NCBI GenBank assembly: GCA_011800155.1
Contig: CM022370.1
Coordinates: 1,550,001-1,614,000, forward strand
Direction of reading: 5' to 3'
DNA length: 64,000 nt
From: Flammulina velutipes
Lineage: Eukaryota; Basidiomycota; Agaricomycetes; Agaricales; Physalacriaceae
Part shown: positions 1 to 13,670 of the stretch, in pieces
Layout of the letters: each line of letters starts with the position of its first letter
Position numbering within the stretch: the stretch's first letter is position 1
Notes under the pieces: generated by a model
The model's database searches: none
What the model saw: the letters and a program-made list of their open reading frames with translations, nothing else
Told to the model about the DNA's origin: nothing
Program-made: the position numbers and the translations under genes

Positions 1-3000
1 TCCTGCAGATAATCGACGAAAAATGCTTGGGCAGCTTCCTCGGACCGGGAGTATACATAATCCAAGAGCCGGCTTATGGGAGGTCTTGCAACGTTGAAAG
101 AGCCCTCGTATCGTGCACGAACCTCTGACAAAAGCATTGGCAGAGACTCGCCTAACTTCTGGTAAGCACCGAACGCAGAAGATACGCCAATCGACTTACC
201 GTCATAAAGAGCATGATGCATAGTCAGAACAACGTATGCTGGTCCATCTTTCGCAGAGTAGAACGATAGTCTGATCGGAGGCTGGTTACCAATGTTAGCG
301 ACGACGTCCTCTTCAATTGAAGGTAGGGTTGAGCGAATTGTGACAATAGGATCGTCCACCAAGTCGTCCACGATGTTCCACTTCAGGGGACTGCTTCCAA
401 GCACGACTTGATAGATATTTCGTTCGCCGGCAAAAAAGCAGGTCCGTAGTATGTCGTTGGCACATATGGTATCGTTGAACGCTGTCCGCAAGCGAGCTGG
501 GTCGACGGCACCTAAACGTAGAGTGAAATGATTCACGTAGATAGGTTGCACGGAATTCAGTGTACGTGCAACTAAACCTTCTTGAAGAGGTAGTGCGCGC
601 CAGATATGTTGTACGTCGAGACCTGGCAAAACCTGACGTATCTGGTCCATCAACGCCTGGTCGGCCGAGATATTGACAACACGCGTCTGAGTGTTCCTGC
701 TGGATTGTGTCGATTTAGCTAGAGTTTCCAACGTCGGGCCCGCCAGAATGACATGAGGAGGTATCAAGAATCCGGACGCCTTCAATCGGAAGCTCAACGA
801 GATCGCTGTGAGTGAATCCACACCAAGTTCCAAAGTCGATGTCTCGGAATGGATGGCTGATTCAGGAATTCCGGTGGAGGAGCTAAGGACGCTACGAATC
901 TTCTCCTCTGTGGGACCAAGTGGTCGAGCTGGACCTTTCTTCTGCTCATGGCTGCGTAACTTTTCCGGAGAAAGGCTTACAAACAACCGTCTGAGTGCCT
1001 TTGTGTCCGGTCTACCAGAAACCACATGCGCAAGTGGTATCATGTCAAGAGGGATAACGATGTCAGGAGAGTGTCGAGAATTGCGTTTGCGACAAAGAGT
1101 CTGCAAAGAGATCGCCATCGAGGAGTCAATTTCGTTGATAGATGCGTATTGAGCTTGGAAAGGGTTCCAAGACCTGGAAACGAACGTCACAGTGTAGCTG
1201 AGCACTTCCTGGGGGTGATCCATAGACATTGAATGCATGTTTAGCGGCTGGAGTGACAATGCTTGGACTGCCTGCGACACTTTCGACCCCTTGACACCAT
1301 CGACAAGGAGATCGTCGCCATAACCAAAGTGTTGTATGGTCTGATAAGTTAGAACTGATAAATTTCTGTTTTTCAAGGGAGATACAGGACTGACATTGTT
1401 AGCCAGAACACGAGCTAGTATTCCCGTATTCCACAGGCGTCCATGAACAGTTTCGATAACGCTGTCTCGTGTTTTCCGCAGATAGTGAGCGAACATTGGA
1501 TCACCACTAATGTACAGTTCCTGAGAAATCTCAGAAAGACTGTCGACTGAAAGATAAGGACATACACCGATCTCTCCTCGCATAGCAGGTTTCAATGTCC
1601 CAGAGCGCATTACGAATCCAGTATAAGGGGCCAAAAGTGCTCCGATCATTCTGGTCGGTGCAGGGAGGCGTCGATGTGTGGCAAATATCCCGGAAGTCTC
1701 TGTACGAGAGTGTGAGAAGCCTGGATAGAGAGGACAGTTCTTTCTTACCAGTAAAGCCAAACAGCTAGGTGGATATTTGAGATATTTGAACAGATGGAAA
1801 CAAGATCTTACTCACAGATAGAACACTGAGGTTGCTTGACTTCTCGTCCTGTTGGATTGTAATGTTATTGGGGTAATGACCTGGTTGAGTTAGATCGATA
1901 TCATCACTGAAAAGGACGCTGATAATACCTAGGACTAATGCGCAGCGTAGTTTGGGCACGTCTTGTGATCGTACACCTTCTCCTTGGAGCCACGCACTCG
2001 GCAATCTGTTTAGAGTGAGAAAATAGCGGGATATTTGAATTTAAGCATCCTCACATTGCATGAGTAATGCCAGCTTCGTTGATTGTCCTTACAACATTAT
2101 CTGGAAGCTCATTTTGAGGTAGGTTCATGGCGCTTGTACCTAGACGAAGAGGAAGGAATAGTTCAGTTAGATGCAGATCCAATGCTACAAACTGGTCAGA
2201 AGGCTTCATTGTGACATGGTTGATAAACATACACAGCGGCATCCAATTCAAAAACCTATCGTCAGCCTTCGTGTTTGGCAGAACATCAACAAGACCATCC
2301 ACCATGGAAGATAGGGAGTCGATAGACAAGACACAAGCCTTGGATGGTTTATCAGAGGCATCGCTGAAGAGTACTGGAGAGATTGGTCTTGAGATGAAGT
2401 GTATGATTGAAAGAAAGACGTACGGCAAGCTGCCTTCGACACGTCAAGTTTGCGAAGAATGATCGCGGATATTTCCTGCACATGCCCACGGTCCTCGATG
2501 TCGACTACACGGGAGCGCACGCCTACGAAGTTGGAAATGTGTTGCGCTGTAGTAAGAACAAGAACAGCGGCAGTTGCCCGAACAATGAGTCGCTTTCGAG
2601 TCGCTGACACAGAATGATCAATGGGTACATAGGTCTATACGAAGATTAGGTCGTTAGTCATACAAAAAGCAACGACGTACATTTCCCGACTTGAAAATGC
2701 TGTAATATTTAGAGCGTGAGTGTGTAGTCAATGCTGACAGCGTAGACCTCACCCTAGTTGATATGCAATGGAAGCATGACTCTTCGGCATACAGAATGCC
2801 ACGATAGCCGACGCATGGCTTTGAGATATCCAACTAGCGATACGATTTGAGGCCTGCGATGGAAACGTTATAAAGGAATTCCATTTAAGAGTAAGCTTGA
2901 CCAACTTCGTCAAGAGCTTTGAACGTCCACGTCTTTCCCTCGTCTTGTATAGATTGCTTCGTTACGAACGCGATACGGTCCGGGGTGACTGTCGCCCAGT

Positions 3001-6000
3001 GTTCAAGCCAATGGATCGCTGAAGGAAGAGGCCTTGATGCTGTGCCTGTTGGTCGGAGGACAGATAGGAAACGTTCGTCAAGAGACAGGGAGATTGCATG
3101 GCATGGGACATCCAACTTCTCCATCATCGTGTGTAAGATGACCTCGAACTGTTGGGCAAGTAAGACGGTCTGCTCCTCAGACCTAAATGACAGAGTTAAT
3201 CGTTCGTCCTTTACAATGTTCAGATGCGCTCACGTCTCTGTGCCGTTTCCAAGGACGTCGACCTTTATCTCTTTTTCATCGACGTAAACATTGACTGCCA
3301 ATGGATGTTCGACATCAAGAGCTGCGGTCGACGAATCTGTCCAAAGCATTTCGGAAGGGGAAAGAGCAGGAAGGCTTTCACCATCGTCAGTGTCGATGTA
3401 CATGACAAAGATAGCAGGGAAGACTGGCAGATCAATTGGGCGTTGAAGGACGTTGCGAACCTTCTGGGAAGTGACTAGCCGGTGAGGCGTTGCGCGCACA
3501 GATAGCTCCGAAAGATCTGTTATCAGCGTGCGTGGGGTCGTTTCTTCCGTGATCAAGGCGATTACTGGGCTGGTGGTGATCAAGGGCGCGATCGTTCCCT
3601 CCAGCGACGCGTTGCCCGTGCGCAGAGAAAGAGTTTCTCCAAACACTACTTTGCCCGTTCCCATATACGTCGAGAGCAACAAAGACCAAGCAGCTTGAAG
3701 AAGATGACTGATCGAGACATTGAGGTGGGTGGCAACCTCTGCTAACTCGGCACGATCTTGCGTGAATGCACTTGAAAAGAACCGTTTCGAGTCTGCAGGA
3801 CTGGGCATTCTGTCGAGAAGTGTGGGCCACGGGGGACTATCGGGATCTGCAAAAGGTGTCAAAGTTTCTTCCCAGAACGATTGAGACTCCTCTGCATCAT
3901 TGGCGAAAAGTGTGACGGAAAGAGCTTCGCTCAGTGAGGCTCGTTGAGGTAACGGTTTCCCATTGTAAGCGAGTTGAACATCATCAAGAATGTAGTCCAC
4001 TGCATTTCCGTCGTAAAGGGAGTGATGCATGCTCAGCATCATCGTGCATTGGCCGTCTTCAGCTTTGAAAATGGTGACATTCCAAGGAGGTCTGCTCGAG
4101 TCTGTCCACGATTTCACCACGGTAGTTGCGAGTTCTTTCGAACGCCTCTCGATGTCGCCAGATTGACATTGCTCTACATTGAATTGCACTGCATGCGTAG
4201 TAAGCACAACTTGCAGGAAAATCCTAAGCACGAAATCAATCATGGTCCACCATTGTTAGAAATGAAGATCATACGGCATTGTTTGGCTCTGAGAGTAATT
4301 TGAGGTATATGCAGCAGCAGGGACAAATACCGCACGTAACATTTCAGTACGGTGGGCGACATTTTCCCAAGCTGCATGAAGAGCGCCAACGTCAATGGTA
4401 GGGCGGAGAGGGAAAAGGCGATGCGACCAATATGCAGCAGGATTGCGTACTGTTTCCCCAAGCATCCCTTCCTGCACTATGCTAACATCAGGGGGCAGTA
4501 CTAGACGGAAAGGAAGGAGACGAACAAGGGGTACACGGAAGAACATGCTCGACGCTATGGTACGCACGTTCAACCGCAGGTCGCCAGCTCGCGTCGAATG
4601 CTTGCAGTGCGCTTGATAGAGGCAGTCGTATTGTCTTCCCCGACGGTGCGGACTGTTTCTCGGCTAGTCGAGCGAGTTTTGCGATAGTAGGGTTAGCCAA
4701 GATGTCCTGCACCGTGATGATGACTTCAGCCTTGCGGAGACGAGATGCAACCTGTAACGCTCGTAACTACGGAGGGAGGTGAGTCACAAGCAGCGGGAAC
4801 AGGGAAGATACTAACGGAATCCACTCCCAGAGCAGGGAACGGAGTTGTCTTTTGGATACGGTCGGTAGACGTTCCAATCAGCTCAGAAACGATGGAGCGA
4901 ATCTTGATCTCGACGTCAGACCATGTACTGGAGTCGACAGAGGCATTCTCAGTGGCAGACTCCCACCGCGAGATATCCATAGAAGTGTAGACATCGCCCA
5001 AAGCCTTCCTGTCGACCTTGTTCGAAGGGGTGAGGGGCAGAACCTTGACTACTAAGATGACGCTGTGCAGGTGTTAGCGAGCGAAGTGGTATACATTCGA
5101 TGATAATCTTACGTCGGCTGCATGAAAGCAGGTAGATATTCCTCTGCGGCAACCCTCGCTGCGCGCACTATTTCAGTAGCACTTTCATCTAACCTAACAT
5201 TCTCGTCCCCCGCAAGCGAAGGAGCAGCAAGGAAAGTGCAGAGAACTTTTTGAGGACGGCTGTAGAAAGACCACGGTCACGGAATTGTCAGGAAATTTGG
5301 TAAAAGTCTTACTCGGGTCTGGACAGTTGCATCGTCACTGCATCGCGAGTCAGAGGATGGCAATCCTTCAAGGGGGCACTGATCTCCGATAGCTCTACTC
5401 GGATACCTAAAACGCGGGAATCAATGAAACGCCATGCTCTACTGCGATATGCGCACCTCCCAGTTTGATTAGATCGTCGTTTCGTCCCACAAATTCGCAA
5501 GTGCCGTCGTGAAGGATCTAAAGCGGTACATGAGAACGAGTTGAATACTGAACAATCTTCAAGACTTACCCGCACAATATCTCCGGTCAAATAAAGTTGG
5601 CCACCTATTGGATGCGTGATAAACTTCTTCGCTGTCATGTCAGGTTGCCTATGATATCCTCGCGCGTTCTGATATCCACCCAAAGCTATTGAGTAGGTTA
5701 AGTAGATATATCTGGAGGCGTTGATCATATGATCACGTACCCAATTCACCAACCCCACCGCGGGGCACGATGTGTCCGTCTTTGATCACAAAACAACTGA
5801 TGGTCTGTATAGGGAGACCGACGTTTTGAGCCTTTGTCGCTTCGCCGGATTGGAAGCGCCGATCTTCAAGGGCGTCAGTAGGGTGTTCGCGGAGGCAAAC
5901 CAAAACGTACATGTAGCAATGATAGTTGCCTCAGCAGGACCTGCTCGAGATTAAGTCTCTCAGCTCTAGAAACGTAGGACCAAGCGAACCATATGTATTG

Positions 6001-9000
6001 AGGGAGACCACACCAGGGCGTGACCATTTATCGGCAACAGAATCAGGAAGTTTCTCGCCGATACTGATCAAGCTTTGCAGAGATGGACAATCGTCGAGAG
6101 AGTATTGTGCCATGAAAGCCGGAGTCAACTGTAGGGAATCGTCAGTTCCTCCAGAGAGATTGGGTGGAAGGTTCTTACAAAGGCATGTGTAACCTCGAAT
6201 GACTTAACCACCGCCACAAACTGACCAAATAGAAGATCCTTTGTGGAGGAACAAAGAGTGCCACAAGGTGCCCCCAATGCATACCATACATCCAAGATCT
6301 TGAGCATCGTCAGCGGTCAAAGAACGCAAAGCTTGGCCAGAGAACAACGTACCGAAACATCAAAGCTGTGAATTTTATGAGATGGCGCAAGCAGAGGCGA
6401 AAAATATATGTACGTACGTGTATGCAGAGAAGTTGAGGCAACGGACACCAGGTGCTTTGAAAGGTATATCCACTTGGAGCACAGCCAAACCCTGTGCAGC
6501 AGCTTTGTGCTCTATGGGAACGCCCTGTACTTTAAATCAGCGAAGGAGATAGAAACGAGGGGAGATGCAAACCTTCGGTAATCCAGTAGTTCCACTAGTC
6601 CATATCAAGTATGCGAGGTGATGCGGTTGAGTGTCAACCGAAGGCGTCTCTTCGGATTGACCGACAAGCTGAGGGTCATCTAATGCCAGTAGGGATAATC
6701 CATCCGGCAAGATCGGCTGTAGACCTTGTACATCTTTGTTGTTGCGCACAATCACAACCGGGCCACCAGCGCGGGAAAGAAGATCCTGTTTTCGTTTCTC
6801 TGGTGCTGCAGAGTCGACGGGGCACCAAGCAGCTCCTGCCTAATGGGATCCATTCGTTAGCATGGGCATAGACTACCTTTCATTAGAACGTACTTTGACA
6901 ACACCAATGATAGCCACATAGAGTTCAGGCGTCTTCTCCATGCACAGTGGGATCGCCTGATCCCTAAGGTCTCCGAATGTATCTACGAGGTAGTTTGCAA
7001 GACGATTGGCCCGCGCGTTCAGCTCCCTGTATGTCCAGCGAATATCGCGTTCTGGATGGTCTAGATCTTGCTTGTACCAAATGGCGATGGCTTCAGGATT
7101 GACTCGACAGTTTTCCTCGAATTGGTGCTGGATAAGACTGTGCTCGGGAATCGGCGCAGGCGTTGGGGAAGGATTAATCGCAGAGAGCAGCGTGGGTTGG
7201 ATGCTAGAGAGGATATTGAGGATAGGTGTGTCATGATATTTACCGCTCAGGATTGCGAGCATGAAACCTTCGAACTGACGAAGCATAGCTTCACTAGCAG
7301 ACGGGATTAGAACATTGTTGGAGCATGTTGCTCTCAATCGGACAGAATCGTCTTGCTCAACCCAGATTTCAAGGGCGATCGCGAACTAACGAAATAATCA
7401 GTGAGATGTGGGTGAACGTCAGGGTCTATATACTTCAGTCTCCATAGGAGGATACTCGGCTTGCGTCCAAAGCTTGGTCTGAGAGAAACCTTGTCCAAAG
7501 TTCTGAAGGGCCAGATTCGTGTCGTAGATCATCCCATTTTCCCCGCTGAGGACTTTCACTGGTGGATGGCGATACTGAAGGCTAGAAACGTTTTTCTCAA
7601 CAAGATAGGATAGCAGTGCGCTTGTTGTAAGGTGCTCGGCATCACGAAGACGGACGGGAACCATCGAGAAAACGGGGCCCACTGTATGCTCAAGCTCGTG
7701 AGTTGTCCGTCCGCCGATGATACTACCAAAAGCGATATCGGGAGACTCCGACTCTGAGTAGGTGAGCTGAGAAATGTTGTCAGTATGGAACATAGTCGAC
7801 TTGTAGCAAGTTCTACCAAAAGTAGGCCCCACGCTGCTTGCACAACCGCAAGGGGAGTCGCGTCTATGCCGCGAGCTGTCTCTCGAATTTCCGAGAAAGA
7901 AATCGAGGACATTACTGTAGAAACATGATGACCGGCCGGTTTGGCTTCTTGGCGCAAACCAGAAAGATCAGGGAAGGAATCAGGTGAGAAATCTGAGTTT
8001 ATGTCAGAGGACAAGCGGGTGTGAATTCCGCCTGAACAAACCTAGCATCTCGTTAGCCCAATAATCCGCGCATTCCGTGGTCTCAGAGTTAAGCGCATCG
8101 GCGATAGCATGCTCGAAGCCCGCTCGAAACAACTTGTCTGGCGAATCATTGTAAATACAGAAAAGCTCCTCCAACATGAGAGCCAGTGATCCACCATCTA
8201 CGTGTCATGTCAGTTTCTGTGGCAACACCAGGGATACAACGTTACCGAAGATAGAGTGGTGCATGGTTAGCGCGAACCGGACGTCAGTGCCCTTTTCGTT
8301 GGCGAGTATTGCCACAGATGAAGGCGTGCGCAAGGAAATACGTTCCGGGACTTGGTGGAGGTACATCCGAACCAGTGCGTCGACGTCCGATTGTATATCT
8401 TCGACCCAATCAATCTTGATTTCACTCTGGACGACCTGAGCGAAGGGGCTTATGTTGCTATCGTCGATGAGAACAAAAGCTGTCCGCATGATTGCGTTGC
8501 GTCTCACAACCTCTTCCCAGGAGCGTTTGAACCTAGCGAGGTCAATGTCGAGAGATAGGGTATAGATTGAATGATGGAGGTAAGCAGTTCGGTGTTCGGT
8601 TGCTCTCAAGTACATGGCAAGTACGCTCGCCTGTCTGGGTGTTGCTGGAAGGATACGAGGAAGCGTGTCGTCCTCAGAGAGCCCCAGCTCCCTTCTGACT
8701 GAAGGTGTTGCCTCTAGGACGAATCGCTCAATAGTTGCATGGTGACCGGTTATGTCCTTCTTCACTTGGCCTCGACGCTGGGCAACGAGAGACGCGACGG
8801 ACAGCGGGGTTGCCTTACCGAGCTATATACCTCTGTTAGGATAATTCATGGAACAGATGGATATTACGCACCAAATCTTGGATTTCCAAGCCATCTATTC
8901 CCTCGTCCCGCGCCAATCTGAGAAACTTGACACCACGCAGAGAATCGATACCAAGAGTCAAAAGAGTAGCATTTGGAGTCACAGCACGCTCGTCGATATC

Positions 9001-11459
9001 TGCTGCTGACGATACGAGCTTGACGACGCGTGCAAGGACTTGAGAGTCGACGTTCGACACATCGTGGTCCCGAACAGAGCTCAAAGCGGTGGCAGCTAAA
9101 AGAGTCGAGACCAAATTGGTGATCGCTCTCCGATCAGCCTTGCCGGCGGCTGATTTTGGGATGGAGTCAACAGGGAAGTACGCCACCGGGCGCATATGGT
9201 CTTGCAGACGCGTATTAGCAGCGTCTTGCGCCAGTACAACCAGATCATCGTCGGCGGGCGTCAGTAAAGCATAAAGTTGGCCATTCACAACAGCGGCATG
9301 CGCAGCCGAAATGCCAACAACAGCCGAGATGACGGAATCAATCTTCCGTTGATGTTAGTGCACAGCAATCACCCGAGTCCGACGCACTCACCTCTCCCAA
9401 TTCCACTCGTCGACCAGACAGCTTGACCTGTTCCATTCCCATTCGGCCGAGATATTCGACGCAATTCCAGCTATCTTGCTCGTCGACGACTACGCGAGCA
9501 CGGTCTCCAGTGCGATATACTCGACCAATTTTCTCAACATCGACAAACGCTCTGGCTGTCTGCTCCGGCATGTTCAAGTATCCTCGGGCGAGTTGCACAC
9601 CAGCGAGCCCCAGTTCTCCTGGAAATCCCATCGGAACAAGTCTGTTTTCTGTCGGATGCAGGATCACCATTGCAGCAGTCGGAATGGGAGGTCCGAGACG
9701 CGCTCCCGATTCTCCTTGTGTATGTATCCGCAGTGTAACGTTAATCGACGCTTCTGTAGGTCCCTGTTGGACCGTCAACATGTCTTCTATCAAAAAATTA
9801 CAGCAACGTACGTATGCGTTGCAAAGAACATAATCCTTCGCAGGTCGACTGAATTTATCAATCACACTGTCTGAAAGCTTTTCGCCCATCGTCCAGAGCT
9901 CAAACTTGCTGCCGATTTTCTCGGGTCTCAACATCGCAGCCATGCTGGGGGTCGCCATCATATGGGAACATCTCAACTCCCTCAGGACTCCCTCAGGATC
10001 CGTCAAGAATCGTTGTCTGTCGGCGGCGCAGAGTGTGGTCCCCGACCAGAGATTGATGAATATTTCCATGAGGGACTACAGACAGTTCAAAAACATGCAA
10101 GAGTCTAAAGGAGGTAGACTTACTGGATCAAAAGTAGCTGCTGCGAACTGGAACCAGCGCGCGTCTTCAGCCAAAGGCCGGATAGCCAAATGAGATGCGA
10201 TTGAAGCAGACACCGCTTGGTGAGTGATTTCGACACCCTTCGGCTTTCCAGTCGATCCAGACGTGAACAGTACTGTGGAATATCAGTACACAGGCGCCTC
10301 CGGACGAAGGAGTTTACTCACTGTATGCCAGATCTGTTGGATTTGGCGCTGTCCATGTTTCTGACCGGGTCCGATTGTCCAGGACTGTGATGTTAATCCA
10401 TTCGACGTCGGGGAGTAATTCCATCCATGATGGCCTCGGAGTACATCCTAACACGACTGTGCATTTCAAGTCCTGCACTAGCTCCACAAGACGCTCCGGA
10501 GGGGCGTTGTCCAGACCCGGTAATGGGCAGAACGCGTTGCCGGAGCGAAGAATACCCAGATATGCCACGTACAGTTCCACTGAAGGTGGTAGTGCAAAGG
10601 GAACAATTCCGTTGGGTTTTCCACGAGAGCGCAGAACTTGGGCGAGCCGTAGAGACCTATGACCCAGCTCGGCGTAAGTGAGAGTGTGTCGTTGGTCGGT
10701 GTTGCTTCCGAGAAAGTCAACTGCGATGGCATTCGGATTTTTTGATACTTGATATAGGAATCCGTCGTGGAGAAGGTTATATTTTTGGACGCCGTTTGAG
10801 TATTGTTGTGGAGGGTGTCCGAGGACAGAAAGTGTCTCCGCGGGCGCGTTTTTTTCTATGTGATTTGTTTGTGACGCGACTTCTGAGAGGTAAAGACGTA
10901 AAAGTTGGCGAGCGAACGATTCTGGGACATGGTTGCCAGAGTACGCGAGTGTGATTGAAGATGGCCGGACTTCGAGGTGGAAAGCAATGGGTTTTTCGAG
11001 GTTCAGAGGAGTGGCCTTCTTGAAGTTAGTATCTGTGAGATGTAGACTAAATTTGTGACTCACCTGGTCGTCTACAATGCTCAACTTGGCCTCAATTCTA
11101 TCTAGGCCATGAACCTCCGAAGTGTCATAGGTAGACAATACTTCTGTCGTCTGGCCATCTTCTATACCGGCGATGCAGACGACTTCTTTACTCCCATAAC
11201 AGAAAGCAAACTCTCCAGTCCCGCCGAGGAGAGTCCGCAGAACGACCGCGAATGCAGCGTCACTGGCGCCACTCTCGGAAGCCGTAAGAGCTTGTGATAT
11301 CCTTCCATCGACGCGGCCGACTTGGAGCCTTGGGTAGAAGCAGGGTATTTTTGTATGCGGTAGTACGTGCATTTTTTCGTTGGAAGTTATTTTCTGTAGG
11401 AAGACGAGGCGCGGAAGCGACAAACGTGTAGATAAGATGGAATGAGCCGTGGATCCCAT
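1..11459 (-). CDS. Ferrichrome-type siderophore nonribosomal peptide synthetase (5' part, cut at left edge)
   Basis: Multi-intron gene reading leftwards. After a roughly 200-residue N-terminal part come: A1 (about 10750-9340; core TSGSTGKPKG, YRTGD, A10 AGKAD); T1 (LGIDSLRG, about 9060-8880); C1 (about 8765-7400; HHSIFDG rebuilt across an intron); A2 (about 7200-5050; WTSGTTGLPK, A10 SNKVDRKAL); T2 (LGVDS, about 4830); C2 (about 4640-3230; HHSLYDG); A3 (about 3130-1000), degenerate; T3 (LGVDSLTAIS, about 800); and C3 with HHALYDG near 210, which is open at the edge. This order matches the start of SidC/Sid2/Fso1-type ferrichrome synthetases (A-T-C-A-T-C-A-T-C-T-C-T-C), which join hydroxyornithine-derived units and small amino acids into cyclic hexapeptide siderophores. 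The ATG at 11457-11459 is chosen because it opens the first exon next to two iron-type GATA sites. Further T-C modules probably lie outside the window. The ferrichrome assignment is inference from architecture. Confidence 0.88.
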
Positions 11460-11487
11460 TTATCTGATCGTAAATTTTATCTGATAA
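11460..11487 (-). promoter_or_regulatory. Twin GATA-factor (SreA/Urbs1-type) sites before NRPS
   Basis: On the gene strand the sequence reads TTATCAGAT, a 10-bp AT-rich spacer, ATCAGATAA, then the NRPS ATG. Both elements fit ATCWGATAA (one in each orientation), the published consensus for fungal siderophore GATA repressors (SreA, Urbs1 and relatives). Their position suggests iron-dependent repression of the synthetase. Binding is inferred. Confidence 0.6.
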
Positions 11488-12600
11488 TCAAGATCCGCTT
11501 TCGGCTTTTACGGGACTGCTCGGAGCACATGGAGCGAGAGGGATTGCGTGCGAAGTGTCCAATGCAGGCAAATATCGCATGGCAGTTCTGCAGCAAAGTG
11601 ATAGAAAACAAATAGCGTAACGTAAAGAAGGTGGAAAGCACGTTGAGATGAAGAAGAAGCATGTTGGAGGCGGATACCTTATGACGCATACTTCTGTACT
11701 TCCCCGCTAATATGATCGGCCGAATGTGCCCATGGGCTATGACATCCTGGAACATCACGTTGGCATGGGCAGCATTTCGACCCATAATGTGCAGCTTGTG
11801 ATGGTCTTATATGTATGTATGTGCCGCTACACTTTGCTTCGACTGACTACCAATATTGATGGAGCTCGCCGGATTCATGTGGATACATGGACAGAACATA
11901 AGGCTCATGTGACATGTGATTTCCTAGATCTTGACTGACCAAAAGAACCCTCTTCTGAGGAACCATCACAGCAGCGGTTATGACTCTGTTCGAAGTCACG
12001 TAGCAAGCAAATATTACGCCACATTCGACTGAATCTGGATATGTAGCTGTGGACCGGATCGGGCCGTTTTCCCAAACACCATTTTGCTTCAAGTTCAGCC
12101 AGGTTCAGCCACCATATATAGTATGACGTGTGAAGAGTGTACGGTTGTTTAGAATGACTGCGTAAATGTTGTACAGACTTGCATACGCCTTCCAGCACGC
12201 AGACTAAGTAGCATTCACTTCAATCCTAAACGTCGTCGATTAGATCGTGCATTCCATTACGGAAAACAGAGCTCGTTCAATTATAGGTTTTATCAGTTCT
12301 TCCATGGTGCACGGTAGAGCAGTGCCCATATTCAGAAGAGGGACTGGAAGATTATACTTGGGCTTTGTGGGGAGAGTGAGAGCTTCCTACAACAAGGAAG
12401 GAATTCTCGTGCCAATCCCGTTATTTGCTACAGAAAGGCTGTGATTAAAATCTTACCTTAACATACTGCCGAGAGACAAAGGGACGTTAAGAGAATTCAA
12501 GACACAATTGAAGCATACTATATGGTGGAGTATCAAGTAAAGTAGGATAGTACCACGAACTTGCAGTGACGTTGAAAGAGTTCCGGATGTGTTTTCCGAC
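11488..12600. other. Intergenic region between NRPS and RTA1-like gene
   Basis: About 1.1 kb without a supported gene. The open frames here are short, lack recognisable motifs and overlap each other on both strands. It holds the NRPS promoter and the 3' region of the RTA1-like gene. One CGCCACA (TGTGGCG on the minus strand) is at 12017-12023. Confidence 0.6.
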
Positions 12601-13670
12601 TCATATTTCGTGCAGCAGCTCTCCCAAGCTCTGGTTCTCTTCCTTGGCTCTCGTAAGTCTTGCCAACATCTTTCCTGGATGATAGAAATGGAATATCGCC
12701 ATAACACCTGCCATCAGGAGCGCGTCGTAGACGTATAGATACTAGGCCAAACATCGTCAAAACATATCTAGGAGACGTTATAAAAAGCTCACCAGTTCCT
12801 TCTTCGCCAATACCCCATCCTTCCCACCAGCAAACTCCGCCATACGGAACACCGTGCGAACGAAGATCAAGCTCGCGGCGATGCCCAAAACGTAGAGCAA
12901 TGTAGTCCATTTAGATTGTCCGGAGGGAACAAGTCTTTCACGCATTCGAAGGTAGAAGATAACCGCACCGACCGAGAACAACACTAACGATGCGAGTTGG
13001 AAACCCAAACCCACAATAACGATTGTGCCGGCAATGTCTTCCGTACTTTCCTTTGCGGACAAGCCAGCACCTAAATTTGTGGGTCAGGAGGCCCTTATAA
13101 TTGAATAATCTAGTACTAACCGGATGTCTGTAGAAGCAAGCCCAGGGCGTCGGCCACCATGAAGAGTTTGGTCAAATAGTTGATGCGAATAATAGATAGA
13201 TCTTCGCCATTGAGCGCCGTCATTAGGCGACATAGAGTAGAGCTTATAGCCATGCCCTATAATTCAAAATCAATGGGACGCCTAGCCGAATGAAAAAGAA
13301 TATGGCGCACAAAGAATACGGGCGCTTGGATGATCGTCACACTCTGCATAAGGTACAGTATAAGAGAGTGACCGTTGTTGTGGGACAGTATCCTTCCGAA
13401 GTACCCGATGGCCTCCACTATACGGTGTAAATGTCGGTTGAGCAAGCAGCGCGCCACACTTACTTTGTCCTCCAATGACAATACCAAAACAAAACCATGC
13501 CTTGATAGAATATGCCTGCCAGAGGTGCAGCACAGTAGACAGAGCAAAAACAGCGACTCCAGCAGCCGCAGGAGGGATGGAGGGCACATATCTGGGTAGG
13601 AGACGTCAGTGTGGCGCACGAAAGTACTTGGTTTGACGAGGACGAACTGGTAATAATCAGAATTGGACAT
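12601..13670 (-). CDS. RTA1-like multi-pass membrane protein
   Basis: Intron-split gene. The first exon starts at the ATG 13668-13670. Successive exons give a YVPSIPPAAAG start of the membrane domain, an EAIGYFGRI helix, a long QSVTIIQAPVFF helix, a SIIRINYLTKLFMVADALG segment, a TIVIVGLGFQLASLVLFS helix, RTVFRMAEFAGGKDG and a last exon with YDALLMAGVMAIFHFYHPGK, ending at TGA (12601-12603). The E-x-IGY-GR pattern, the FR-x-x-EF-x-x-G motif and the final HPG are hallmarks of the RTA1/RTM1 family of seven-helix fungal membrane proteins, linked to lipid export and drug resistance. About seven helices are visible. The substrate is unknown. It lies downstream of nothing operonic and merely neighbours the NRPS. 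Confidence 0.85.

Noticed and set aside
11477..12198. Overlapping short open frames between the NRPS and RTA1-like gene
   Set aside because: They lie on both strands, lack recognisable motifs or consistent splice structure and fall in the expected NRPS promoter.
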